Part shown: piece by piece, positions 52,441 to 60,527 of the stretch
Layout: each line of letters opens with the position of its first letter
Position numbering within the stretch: the stretch's first letter is position 1
NCBI GenBank assembly: GCA_016213775.1
Contig: JACQZR010000087.1
Span: 1-64,000 of the forward strand
Reading direction: 5' to 3'
DNA from: Acidobacteriota bacterium
GTDB taxonomy: Bacteria > Acidobacteriota > Terriglobia > Bryobacterales > Bryobacteraceae
Length of the DNA stretch: 64,000 bases
Program-made: the position numbers and the translations under genes
The notes under the pieces: model-generated
Told to the model about the DNA's origin: nothing
Databases searched by the model: none
Seen by the model: the letters and a program-made list of their open reading frames with translations, nothing else

Positions 52441-54003
52441 ATGCAGCTTCCGCGAAGGGCGTTGATCCCTTTATTCCTGGCCGCGCTCGGGTGGGCACAG
52501 TTTCGCGAATCAGGCGACGCAGCACTCGCCGCGCAACTCCAGTTGGTGACGGCGCCGCAAATGCCGGTGCGCATCTACCTATTCAAAGACGGCCGCCCAT
52601 TCCGGCTCAGTCCCGTGGATGCCATGCTTCCCCTACGGGCCGACCTCTTCTATCGCGAGCGCGTGTGGCGCCGGGCCGCGGACCCTTCGGTTCTCGAAGT
52701 GACCTGTAATGACCAATCACATTTCTTCCTCTTGAAGGGCAAGGCGGAGTTTGCGCTGCCGGCGGGGAATTACGTGGTAGAGGCCTATCGCGGTCTGTTC
52801 TACAAACCGTTCCGCACGGAGTTTCGCCTGGAGGCAGGCAAGTCGCAGCGCATCGAATTGAAGATGGAAGATTGGACAGGCGGCGAATCGTCGCAATGGC
52901 TGTCAGCCGATGACCATATTCATCTCGTGCGCGCGCCCGAGGATAACGCGATCTTCCTCAGTTGGATGGATGCCGAGGATCTCAGCGTCGGGAACTTCCT
53001 TCAATTGCAGCGGCAGATGGATGCGGCGGCGCAATACGGATTCGGCCCTAAGGCGGAGGCGAAGAGTGCAGGGAGGTCGATCCGGTCCGGGCACGAATCG
53101 CGGTCGGAGTTTTTCGGGCACGTGAACCTGTTGGGAGGCCGCGAAATGATCCGGCCATTGAGCCTGGGCCGCGTGTACGCCAACGGCCCCGAAACATTTC
53201 CCTATCCCTACGTTCTGTTTGGAATGGGAAAGAAAGCGGGGGCGCTCACCGGATTCGCCCACTTCGACGGATCGCAGAAGCATTCGTCGCTGTTGATGGA
53301 TCTGGCCTTGGGCGCGCTCGACTTCGTGGAAGTGCTGCAATTCGGCCGGCTGCGCACCGAGGAATGGTACCAACTGCTGAACGCCGGGTTTCGTGTCACT
53401 GGTGTGGCCGGCAGCGACTTTCCAGTCTCGTTGAGCAACGTTACCAGGCAGCCCAAGTGGACGCGCTGGACTCCGCTGCTCGGTCCGGAACGCATGCTGG
53501 TGCGGCGTCGCGCGGGTTCCTCGGCTTATGAAGCATGGGCGGATGCCGTGCGTCAGGGCGACGGATTGGTCACCAACGGTCCGTTGGTGACGCTGGAGGT
53601 TTCCGGCGAAAGGGTCACGGCGCACGGAAGATTTCACCGTCCTCTGTCGAAGTTGGAAATCGTGGCGAACGGGAAAGTGATCGGCGCGGCGGCAAACGGA
53701 GCATCGTTGTCCGTTCAGGCAGCGCTCCCGGCGGTGCGGCCGCTATGGGTTGCCGCACGCGCATCGGCGGAGGCGGATCCTGTGGGAACCGTCGAATTGC
53801 AGGCGCACACCAACCCGCGCTACGTCGGCTGGAACGGGTCTGCGCCGGAGCCGGGTGCTCGGCAGGCGCTTGCCGAAAAATGGGAGAAAGAGATCGATTA
53901 CTATCGAACCGCGGAGTTGGTCTTCCCTTCCCCGGAGGAAAAAGCCCGGTTCTTTGCTCATTGCGAGCGTGCCTTGCAGATTATTCGTACCGGGCGGGAA
54001 TAA
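52441..54003 (+). CDS. Secreted CehA/McbA-like (PHP-type) metallohydrolase
   Basis: A 520-residue protein with a signal peptide (ALIPLFLAALGWAQ). An N-terminal beta domain (IYLFKDGRPFRLS) is followed by a PHP/CehA-type core with SADDHIHLVRAP (metal His ligands), GALTGFAHFDG, and VAGSDFPVS near the end of the barrel. CehA/McbA-family enzymes hydrolyse carbamates or phosphoesters with bound metals (family knowledge); the natural substrate is unknown. GAGG lies about 7 nt before the ATG. It is the first gene beyond the accessory island and lies 29 nt before the selenoprotein gene. Confidence 0.75.
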   Translation: MQLPRRALIPLFLAALGWAQFRESGDAALAAQLQLVTAPQMPVRIYLFKDGRPFRLSPVDAMLPLRADLFYRERVWRRAADPSVLEVTCNDQSHFFLLKGKAEFALPAGNYVVEAYRGLFYKPFRTEFRLEAGKSQRIELKMEDWTGGESSQWLSADDHIHLVRAPEDNAIFLSWMDAEDLSVGNFLQLQRQMDAAAQYGFGPKAEAKSAGRSIRSGHESRSEFFGHVNLLGGREMIRPLSLGRVYANGPETFPYPYVLFGMGKKAGALTGFAHFDGSQKHSSLLMDLALGALDFVEVLQFGRLRTEEWYQLLNAGFRVTGVAGSDFPVSLSNVTRQPKWTRWTPLLGPERMLVRRRAGSSAYEAWADAVRQGDGLVTNGPLVTLEVSGERVTAHGRFHRPLSKLEIVANGKVIGAAANGASLSVQAALPAVRPLWVAARASAEADPVGTVELQAHTNPRYVGWNGSAPEPGARQALAEKWEKEIDYYRTAELVFPSPEEKARFFAHCERALQIIRTGRE

Positions 54004-54032
54004 ACCAGCCTGGTAGTGCGATTCTAGTGCTT

Positions 54033-55082
54033 ATGAGAAGACTCTTTGGCGCCTTGCTCTCCTGTGCAGGGTTGCTCCTGGCCCAACCTGTTCCCAGCGA
54101 CCCTGGCGTAAAGAAAGGCTCCGCCATTCCGGCGTTCACTTTGCAGGATCAGACGGGCAATCCGCAAAGCATCCAGTCATTGATGGGCGATAGGGGCCTG
54201 ATGCTCGTCTTCGTCCGCTCCGCCGACTGGTGACCCTACTGCAAAACCCAACTGGTCGAGTTGGAACAAAACAAAGAGGGGCTGAAGAAACAGGGATTGG
54301 GATTGGCCGCGGTCAGTTACGATTCGCCGGCGATCCTGAAGAATTTCGCCGACCGGCGGGCGATCCATTATCCGCTCCTGTCCGACCCCGATTCCGCGGT
54401 GATTCGCGCCTTCGGCATCCTGAACGAGAGTGTGCCGAAGAGTTCGCCGTTTTTCGGTATCCCACACCCGGTGACATTCCTCATCAGCCGGGACGGAAAG
54501 GTGTCAGCGAAGTACTTTGAAGAGGATTACAAAGAGCGGCAAACGTTGGCCGGCCTTTTGGCGAAGGATTACGGCATCGAAGCAGGCGCCGCGCGCGCTA
54601 CGCCCAAGGCCAAACATGTCCGCATCACCACCGCAGCCAGCACCGCCACTGTCGCCGGCGGCCAAAGGATTCTGCTAAGCGTGTCCGTGGAGATGGACAA
54701 AGAGATACACGTCTATGCGCCTGGCGTGGAGGGATATCACGCGGTGGAATGGAAGATGGTGGAGTCACCCGTGGGCAAGGCGCACGAAGTGGTTTTCCCG
54801 AAAGCGAAGATCCTGTTCCTGCCCGCGATTCAGGAGAAGGTTCCGGTATATGAAGGGAAGCTGATGCTGCTGCGCGACATCACCTTGGCGCAGGAGAAAG
54901 CCTTGCGTCCCATGGTGGATGCCAAGGGCACGCTACGAATCCAAGGGACGCTGAAGTATCAGGCCTGCAGCGACCGGCTGTGCTATCCGCCGGAGACGGT
55001 GCCGCTGGAGTGGACCGTGCAACTGACGAAGCTCGATTCAGAGCGGGCGCCGGCGGAGTTGCGGAAGAAGAGCGGCTTGTAG
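54033..55082 (+). CDS. Selenocysteine-containing redoxin fused to a DsbD-alpha-like domain
   Basis: A single frame of 349 residues is recovered if TGA at 54231-54233 is read as selenocysteine (Sec67). The product has a signal peptide (LFGALLSCAGLLLAQ) and an AhpC/TSA-type redoxin domain with FVRSADW-U-PYCKTQLVELE, a UxxC active site where paralogues have CxxC. The redoxin continues to PHPVTFLISRDGKV. A C-terminal domain (about 195-335) resembles the alpha domain of DsbD, including YQACSDRLCYPPETVPLEW with its Cys pair. Both halves stay in frame and conserved in sense, which argues against a nonsense mutation. A bSECIS-like hairpin follows the TGA. The role is probably periplasmic thiol/peroxide redox chemistry (inference). 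Confidence 0.85.
54231..54264 (+). promoter_or_regulatory. bSECIS-like hairpin after the in-frame TGA
   Basis: CCAACT (54248-54253) and AGTTGG (54259-54264) form a perfect 6-bp stem with a GGTCG loop. The apical GG is 23 nt downstream of the UGA, within the range known for bacterial SECIS elements that bind SelB. It sits inside the coding sequence, as bacterial elements do. Confidence 0.72.
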
Positions 55083-55088
55083 GGGTCG

Positions 55089-55982
55089 CTATAGCGAGAA
55101 TGCCTTGCGGATGCGGTTGAGGAAATTAACCACTTTCTCCGCCGGATCGCCAGGGCCAAGGGCTTCAAAGGGGATGTAGCCGCGATAGCCGGAGCGGTCA
55201 ATTACGGCTTTGAGCTTGGCGAGATCCACCGCTTCTTCGACACCGTTGCGGCCCACCTTTTCCTTGATCTGCCAGGAGACGGCGAAGGGGACGAGCTTTT
55301 CGATTTCGGTGTAGGGGTCGGACTGGCGCAGGCTGCCGATATCGAGAATGCAGCCGAACCATTCGGAACCGACGGAGTCGATGAGGCGGATGGTCTCATC
55401 CGCGGTCTTGAGGAAGTCGTCATGCTGCTGCACCGCGACAACGACGCCGTGTTGTTTGCCGAAAGCGGCGCACTCCTTCATATCGGCCACCATCCAGCGG
55501 AAGGCATTTTCGAAGCTGTGATCCTTGGGACGCGTGCGGCCGGAGAAGACGCGAATGACGGGCGCGCCGAGTTTGCTCGCGACCACGATCCAATCCTTCA
55601 CCAGTTGGACGTCCTTGGCGCGAGCAGCGCGGTCGGCGACGGCGAACTCGTTGCGGACACCAGTGCCGCTGATGGCGACTCCGTTCACAAACCCGGCGCG
55701 TTTCAGGTTGTAGATGTACTCATCGCTCGGGACGTTGGGGTAGCCGGGGAAATAGTAACCCGTTGCATCCAGGCCATCGACGCCGTGTTTGGCGCAGAAC
55801 TGGATGGCGTCGTGGAGCGTCATGCGGCCGTCGCGCAGAGGTTTGTCGAAGGAGTAGGCGTTGAGACCGAGTTTGAGCTTCACGCCGGCGGCGCGGTTGA
55901 CCTTCGCTTCGGCGGGGAAGGCGGTGGCAGCGGCGAGGGCCGCGGAGTGGGCAAAAAAACTGCGGCGAGAAGAGGATGGCAT
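55089..55982 (-). CDS. Exported sugar phosphate isomerase/epimerase-like TIM barrel
   Basis: The start at 55982 gives an export signal with a twin-Arg-like SRRSFFAHSAALAAATA; an upstream frame start adds 12 unlikely residues. The 297-residue protein matches the AP-endonuclease-2/xylose isomerase-like family: LGLNAYSFDKPLRDG, GVDGLDATGYYFPGYP, APVIRVFSGRTRP, GCILDIGSLRQSDPY and RGYIPFEALGPGD with its terminal Glu metal ligand. Such proteins isomerise sugars or inositols (family knowledge); the substrate is unknown. It converges on the selenoprotein gene with a 6-nt gap. Confidence 0.82.
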   Translation of the reverse strand: MPSSSRRSFFAHSAALAAATAFPAEAKVNRAAGVKLKLGLNAYSFDKPLRDGRMTLHDAIQFCAKHGVDGLDATGYYFPGYPNVPSDEYIYNLKRAGFVNGVAISGTGVRNEFAVADRAARAKDVQLVKDWIVVASKLGAPVIRVFSGRTRPKDHSFENAFRWMVADMKECAAFGKQHGVVVAVQQHDDFLKTADETIRLIDSVGSEWFGCILDIGSLRQSDPYTEIEKLVPFAVSWQIKEKVGRNGVEEAVDLAKLKAVIDRSGYRGYIPFEALGPGDPAEKVVNFLNRIRKAFSL

Positions 55983-56078
55983 AGCGATCTCTATGCTATC
56001 GCAACAACCAGGCACCACTCAAAAGTGGTTGCATAGTGCGGCCAGCTTTGCTATCAAGGAATCAAAGGGATTCCGAGG

Positions 56079-57017
56079 ATGCCCCGAACCGCAGGGACTA
56101 CCGAAACCTCCAGCCGCGGGTTGACCACCGGCAGCGCCCCGTTCATTGAGCAGGCGCGGTCGCGTGGAGAGTTGTTCATCGAGCAACCCTGCCATCTTTA
56201 CTCGCAGGCGAATCATGACTCGTGGCGGCTACTCCATGAACGGATTCGGCCGCGATGGGAGCGTTACGCCAACCGGCACTTCCTCAAGGGAATCGAGACC
56301 CTTCAACTTCCCTATGACCAGATCCCTGGCCTGGACCGGATCAACCGGATTCTCCGGCCAATGACCGGATTTCAAGCCAAGGGGGTGAGCGGGTACGTGC
56401 CGGCGTTTCTTTTCTTTGATTGTCTCCGGCGGCGCGAGTTTCCCACCACCATTACGATACGTCCGGCGGACCAACTGGACTATCTGTCCGAGCCTGACAT
56501 ATTCCACGATGTTGCCGGGCACGTACCAATGCATACGGAGACAGCGTTTGCGGAGGCCCTGGTGCGGTTCGGCGATTGTGCCCATACGGCGGTGGAGATT
56601 ACAGGATCGATCCGGGACGAACAGGAACGTGCGCGGCGCTTGACGAGCATCATTCGGGCGATGTCAAGATTCTTTTGGTTCACGGTGGAATTCGGATTGA
56701 TGCGCGGGCCGCGGGGCATTTACGCCTACGGGAGCGGCTTACTTAGTTCTTACGGGGAGCTGGAGCATGCGCTTGAATCCAGCCAGGTCGGCCGCTACCC
56801 GATTCAAATGGAATGGGTGATCAACCAGGCGTTCGAGATAGACCATTATCAGCCGCTGCTTTTCTCTGTGGATTCATTCGACCATCTCTTCGATCTGGTG
56901 GAGCAACTCGAGCGCTGGATGAGAGACGGAAGGCTCAACAATGTAGCGCCGGGTGAGCCGCACATTGACGAACGGGACCTGCGGAGTTTTCTCGAAGCTG
57001 GTGATTTTGGGCGGTGA
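56079..57017 (+). CDS. phhA: Phenylalanine 4-monooxygenase
   Basis: A 312-residue aromatic amino acid hydroxylase. Iron ligands are visible as the two His in DIFHDVAGHVPMH and the Glu in FFWFTVEFGL; pterin/substrate-site motifs include VSGYVPAFLFFDCL and GRYPIQMEW. It converts phenylalanine to tyrosine with tetrahydropterin and O2 (family knowledge). The length fits bacterial enzymes. The start is not certain: GAGG abuts the ATG at 56079. No pterin dehydratase (phhB) lies nearby, so the cofactor-recycling partner must be elsewhere. Confidence 0.88.
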   Translation: MPRTAGTTETSSRGLTTGSAPFIEQARSRGELFIEQPCHLYSQANHDSWRLLHERIRPRWERYANRHFLKGIETLQLPYDQIPGLDRINRILRPMTGFQAKGVSGYVPAFLFFDCLRRREFPTTITIRPADQLDYLSEPDIFHDVAGHVPMHTETAFAEALVRFGDCAHTAVEITGSIRDEQERARRLTSIIRAMSRFFWFTVEFGLMRGPRGIYAYGSGLLSSYGELEHALESSQVGRYPIQMEWVINQAFEIDHYQPLLFSVDSFDHLFDLVEQLERWMRDGRLNNVAPGEPHIDERDLRSFLEAGDFGR

Positions 57018-57122
57018 TGCGTCCGCTCCGGGCTCGTGCCTAAGATTCAGCGGGTAGAAGTCCGTGAAGCGCGTTGCACGCCTTCGCATGCGCAAGCGTC
57101 AACCAAGGCGGGAGGATATCAC

Positions 57123-57851
57123 ATGCGTCTGTTCGCAATCGGGCTACTAACGCTCGCCGGAACTGCGCTCGCTCAGCAGCAGCAAAGCTATACGTTCACA
57201 AACACGTCGAACGAACGCGAGCTAATGGAAGCCGCGACGCTCGCGCGCGCGATCACCGAGATCCGCGAGTTGAAGGCCGATGCCTCGACCAAATCGGTCA
57301 GCGTCAATGCTGCGGAGGAGCAGGTCCGGCTCTTCCTGTGGCTGGCCAGGGAACTGAACCAGCCGCCCAATGCCGATCGCAACGGGCCGATGCAGGCCGT
57401 GCTCGACAAGCGCGAAATCTCGATGGGCGACAACGATCTCGTGCGCGTTTTCTACTTCCCCGCTGGCATTTCCCAGACCGACTTGCAGGAACAGGCCACA
57501 CTCATCCGTGCGATGGGTGAAATGCGACGCCTCTTCATTTATCATCCGCTGCGCCTGATCGCCGTCCGGGGAACGCCGGAACAAATAACGCTGGCTGAAT
57601 GGCTGATCGCCCGATTGAATTCGGGCGACAAGCGGGAGTCCGCCGAGATGCGTCTGGCGGCGCCTGACGACGTGGTGCGGGTGGTCTACGCGAAGCCTTC
57701 CCTAACCCCTGCCGCACTGCAAACCTTGGCGACCCACGCGCGCGGCGAAACGAGAATCCGGCGGATCTTCACATTCAACGCCGGACGCGTGATTGCCGCG
57801 CGCGGCACTCCGGAACAAGTGATGCGAGTCGGCCAAATCGTCGAACAATGA
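57123..57851 (+). CDS. Small secreted protein made of three tandem modules
   Basis: The start at 57123 is supported by GGGAGG 8 nt upstream and a signal peptide (LFAIGLLTLAGTALAQ). The 242-residue protein repeats a module of about 65 residues three times: TFTNTSNERELMEAATLARAI ... QVRLFLWLARELN; VFYFPAGISQTDLQEQATLIRAM ... GTPEQITLAEWLIARLN; VVYAKPSLTPAALQTLATHAR ... GTPEQVMRVGQIVEQ. The RGTPEQ-x-amphipathic helix pattern resembles secretin N-domain or STN-like modules (inference). No enzyme motif is present. It may be a periplasmic interaction protein. Confidence 0.7.
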   Translation: MRLFAIGLLTLAGTALAQQQQSYTFTNTSNERELMEAATLARAITEIRELKADASTKSVSVNAAEEQVRLFLWLARELNQPPNADRNGPMQAVLDKREISMGDNDLVRVFYFPAGISQTDLQEQATLIRAMGEMRRLFIYHPLRLIAVRGTPEQITLAEWLIARLNSGDKRESAEMRLAAPDDVVRVVYAKPSLTPAALQTLATHARGETRIRRIFTFNAGRVIAARGTPEQVMRVGQIVEQ

Positions 57852-57872
57852 TTTGGTTGGTGTACAGGCGGA

Positions 57873-58808
57873 TCATTTGGCGATCACTCCGGGATTCAGC
57901 CCAGCCTTCAGGCTGAACTCCGCACCGACCGCGGCCACCGCTGCCGTCCGCCGCGTCAGCCCTGTCTTGGCGCGCAACAGATAGACGGCTTCGATGCCCG
58001 TGCAATGCGCACCGAGGAAATTCTGCAGCCCAAAATCCTTCAGCTTCGACGCCGTCCAATCGAGCGTCTCATCGGAAGCCGCGAATAAATGCCATCCCCC
58101 GATGGCTGCGTGAATGGGGGCGTTGCGCACGACGCGCCGCGCCTGCTCGAGGGTATTGATGATTCCGGCGTGTCCGCAGCCCGAAATCACCACCAGGCCG
58201 CGATCGGTGTCGAGCACCAGCGACATGTCCTCGGGGAGATTGTCCTCCGTCACCGACCCATCCGGGCGCGTGAGTTTGCCCGTGCCGCTCCAGTTGCGCT
58301 CGGGATAGGTACGCTTCACCGGTCCAGTGAGCCAAGCTCCAGGAAACAGCTCGCGTGGGGCATCATATTCCACAAACGACCCGCCAGTTCCTTCATACTC
58401 GGCGCGGATCTTGCGCAGCAGATTCCCATTAGCGCGGTCGTAGAACGCTCCCTGCCCCACGTGCGCACGCGAGATCGCCTTGGGATTCTTTTTCGCCAGT
58501 TCCCGGCGCAACGTCAGCAACCCACCCGTATGATCCCCGTGGTTGTGACTGAGGATGACATCGGTGATGGACGACAGGTCGAGGTTCATCTCCTGGATGT
58601 TCTTCCAGACGGTGTCAGGACGGGCCCCGGTGTCAAAGAGGATTCGCCGGCCATCGGTTTCGACGAGCGCGGCAAAGCCCCATTCCCCCACACCCTTCGA
58701 GTCGGTGAGCATCGTGGAGAGCACGCGCACACGCACATCCCGGAGGCGCGGAGTGGTCTGAGCCTGGACGGGGAAAACGGCAAGGAGGCTGAGGGCGAGT
58801 AGTCGCAT
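57873..58808 (-). CDS. Secreted MBL-fold metallo-hydrolase
   Basis: A 311-residue protein with a signal peptide (RLLALSLLAVFPVQAQ). The metallo-beta-lactamase fold is shown by the zinc motif VILSHNHGDHTGG, the downstream SGCGHAGIINTLEQA (third His) and IGGWHLFAA. The pattern is closest to the hydrolases related to 7,8-dihydropterin-6-yl-methyl-4-(beta-D-ribofuranosyl)aminobenzene 5'-phosphate synthase, but here exported. The reaction is not determinable. GAGG precedes the ATG. Confidence 0.82.
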   Translation of the reverse strand: MRLLALSLLAVFPVQAQTTPRLRDVRVRVLSTMLTDSKGVGEWGFAALVETDGRRILFDTGARPDTVWKNIQEMNLDLSSITDVILSHNHGDHTGGLLTLRRELAKKNPKAISRAHVGQGAFYDRANGNLLRKIRAEYEGTGGSFVEYDAPRELFPGAWLTGPVKRTYPERNWSGTGKLTRPDGSVTEDNLPEDMSLVLDTDRGLVVISGCGHAGIINTLEQARRVVRNAPIHAAIGGWHLFAASDETLDWTASKLKDFGLQNFLGAHCTGIEAVYLLRAKTGLTRRTAAVAAVGAEFSLKAGLNPGVIAK

Positions 58809-58841
58809 GATCAGCCTCTATTCTACGCCCGGTGAGGGGTG

Positions 58842-59555
58842 CTAATTGCCCTTCTTCTTTTTCTTTTTCTTGGGGGCCGGCTTTGTTGGCGGCGCCCCTC
58901 CGCCGGCGGGCTTGGGATTCCCCTTGGCATCCGTATCAAACGTCTGCGACTGGAACGCGAGGAAGATGGCCTTCCACTTATCGCCAGGATATTCGATAAA
59001 GATGGCTCCGTCCTGGAACACGCCGTTATCTTTAGCGTATTTTCCCGAGTTCCCCTGATTCATATGGATATCGTGAATTCCATTTCCAGGCAGGAACTTG
59101 AAGTACTTGTCCTTCTTCTTCGCTTCCGGCCCCCATTTCTCGCCGAACGCATAGATGACGGACCCATGCAGGTCGACAGCTTTGACAACCGAGTCTTCCA
59201 TGATGTCCTTGAGATCGTTGTTCACGCCGGGCGCATCGGGAGGAACGGGCTTCATGGTGGAAGGTTTCACGATGCCGCCGCGGACGTAATCCTGTGGCAA
59301 TCCGCCTGCCTTTGATGGCAGCTTCTTGTAGCCGGGGGCCAGTGCCCGCAACCCGGTCTTCAGATCGGCCGGGACACTCGTGGTCGATTGAAACAGTAGC
59401 GTCGATGGGGCGTTCGGTGCTGACGATTTCACGTTCACTGCGATGCGGTGCATCGTCCCGCCCGCCTGTACCAGAACCTGATAGTGATCGTCGTCGGCGT
59501 CTCGCAGATGACCAATCACCGTGCCTTTGAGCACTCCGTATTTAACCAGCGGCAT
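58842..59555 (-). CDS. DUF2278 (YukJ-like) protein
   Basis: A 237-residue protein starting MPLVKYGVLKGTVIGHLRD with the DUF2278 pattern: HYQVLVQAGGTMHRIAVNVKSS, an unassigned middle, VIYAFGEKWGPE, then GIHDIHMNQGNSG and the final hydrophobic strand with GAIFIEYPGDKWKAIFLAFQSQ. The C-terminus is a low-complexity PKPAGGGAPP / polylysine tail (KKKKKKKGN). Function of the family is unknown. GAGGAG lies 9 nt before the ATG. Confidence 0.82.
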   Translation of the reverse strand: MPLVKYGVLKGTVIGHLRDADDDHYQVLVQAGGTMHRIAVNVKSSAPNAPSTLLFQSTTSVPADLKTGLRALAPGYKKLPSKAGGLPQDYVRGGIVKPSTMKPVPPDAPGVNNDLKDIMEDSVVKAVDLHGSVIYAFGEKWGPEAKKKDKYFKFLPGNGIHDIHMNQGNSGKYAKDNGVFQDGAIFIEYPGDKWKAIFLAFQSQTFDTDAKGNPKPAGGGAPPTKPAPKKKKKKKGN

Positions 59556-59602
59556 CGTAAATAGCTCCTCGAATAGACTTCATTTCTCCCTCAGCAGTTA
59601 GC

Positions 59603-59608
59603 AGTATA
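59603..59608 (-). promoter_or_regulatory. Candidate -10 box of the DUF2278 gene
   Basis: On the minus strand TGTATACT is an extended -10 (TATACT at 59608-59603), about 48 nt before the start codon at 59555. The -35 is poor. The same hexamer occurs before both Oar-like receptor genes. Confidence 0.4.
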
Positions 59609-59657
59609 CACGAGTTGCTAGTAAAGTTGATCGAAAAACGGAAAATTCGGTACGTGG

Positions 59658-60524
59658 CTACAAACCGGAGTTGGGGACAACTTCCACCGAAACCGAGATC
59701 ACTTGCGATCCGCCCCCGATGGAAACGCCTCTCACCGGAGTGACATCCGAATAATCACGTCCCCACGCAATAGTGACGTGATCGGTGGAGGGGCGGGCAT
59801 TGTTTGTCGGATCAAAGTCCCACCAGCCGAAAATCGGGCAGTAGGCGGAAACCCAGGCATGCGAAGCCTCTGCGCCCACTGATGTTTCGCTGCTTTTGAG
59901 GTATCCGCTGATGTAGCGCGCGGGCAACCCGAGGGACCGCATACAGGCAATCATCAGGTGCGCGAAGTCCTGGCAGACGCCACGGCGTTCTTTCAGCACT
60001 TCCGCTACTGAGGTGGAGACATTGGTGGCCCGCTGATCGTATTTGAAATCGCGATGTATCCGGCGGGACAAGTCGTGCACCCCATCGAGAACCGGCCGGC
60101 CGGAGGGAAATGAAGGAAGCGCATAATCCGCCATCTCTGCACTGGATTGGATCAGTGGCGAATCGAAAACAAACTGGCTGGCATCGAAAGCGTCCGGCAT
60201 TTCGCGCAGCTTGACATACCCGCGCACCTGCTCCCAATCCGTAGATACACCGGAGTCCAGCGGCTCCGCGGGAGTGAGCTTCACCAGACTACGCGACGTC
60301 ACAGTCAGCGTCTCATGCGATTCGTTGATGGAGAAAGACGTCACTTCATTGCCGAAGTAGTCCAAACGCGACTCAGTGAATTCGGGCAGCGGAGAGATGA
60401 GTAGTTCGTGATCGAGCAGCGCCTGCCGGGGATGACTCCGCGGCTTGAGATGCACTTCGGTTTGGCACAGCGAACTCGCTTCGCTGTACATGTACGTCGT
60501 TATGTGCGTGGCGCGTAGTGCCAT
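59658..60524 (-). CDS. Transglutaminase-like protease with bacterial transglutaminase N-domain
   Basis: A 288-residue protein. The N-terminal beta domain (ATHITTYMYSEA ... CQTEVHLKPRSHPRQ) is typical of bacterial transglutaminase-like proteins. The core has the catalytic triad: Cys in RRGVCQDFAHLMIACMRSLGLPARYISGYL, His in ASHAWVSAYCP and Asp in WWDFDPTNN. These proteins are nearly always next to circularly permuted ATP-grasp/alpha-E genes (family knowledge), as here, with 3 nt between. A role in peptide ligation or processing has been proposed for the set; the product is unknown. Confidence 0.88.
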   Translation of the reverse strand: MALRATHITTYMYSEASSLCQTEVHLKPRSHPRQALLDHELLISPLPEFTESRLDYFGNEVTSFSINESHETLTVTSRSLVKLTPAEPLDSGVSTDWEQVRGYVKLREMPDAFDASQFVFDSPLIQSSAEMADYALPSFPSGRPVLDGVHDLSRRIHRDFKYDQRATNVSTSVAEVLKERRGVCQDFAHLMIACMRSLGLPARYISGYLKSSETSVGAEASHAWVSAYCPIFGWWDFDPTNNARPSTDHVTIAWGRDYSDVTPVRGVSIGGGSQVISVSVEVVPNSGL

Positions 60525-60527
60525 AGA

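Noticed and set aside
54231-54233. TGA as a nonsense mutation making a redoxin pseudogene
   Set aside because: It replaces exactly the first active-site cysteine, the frame downstream stays intact for 280 codons and a bSECIS-like hairpin follows.
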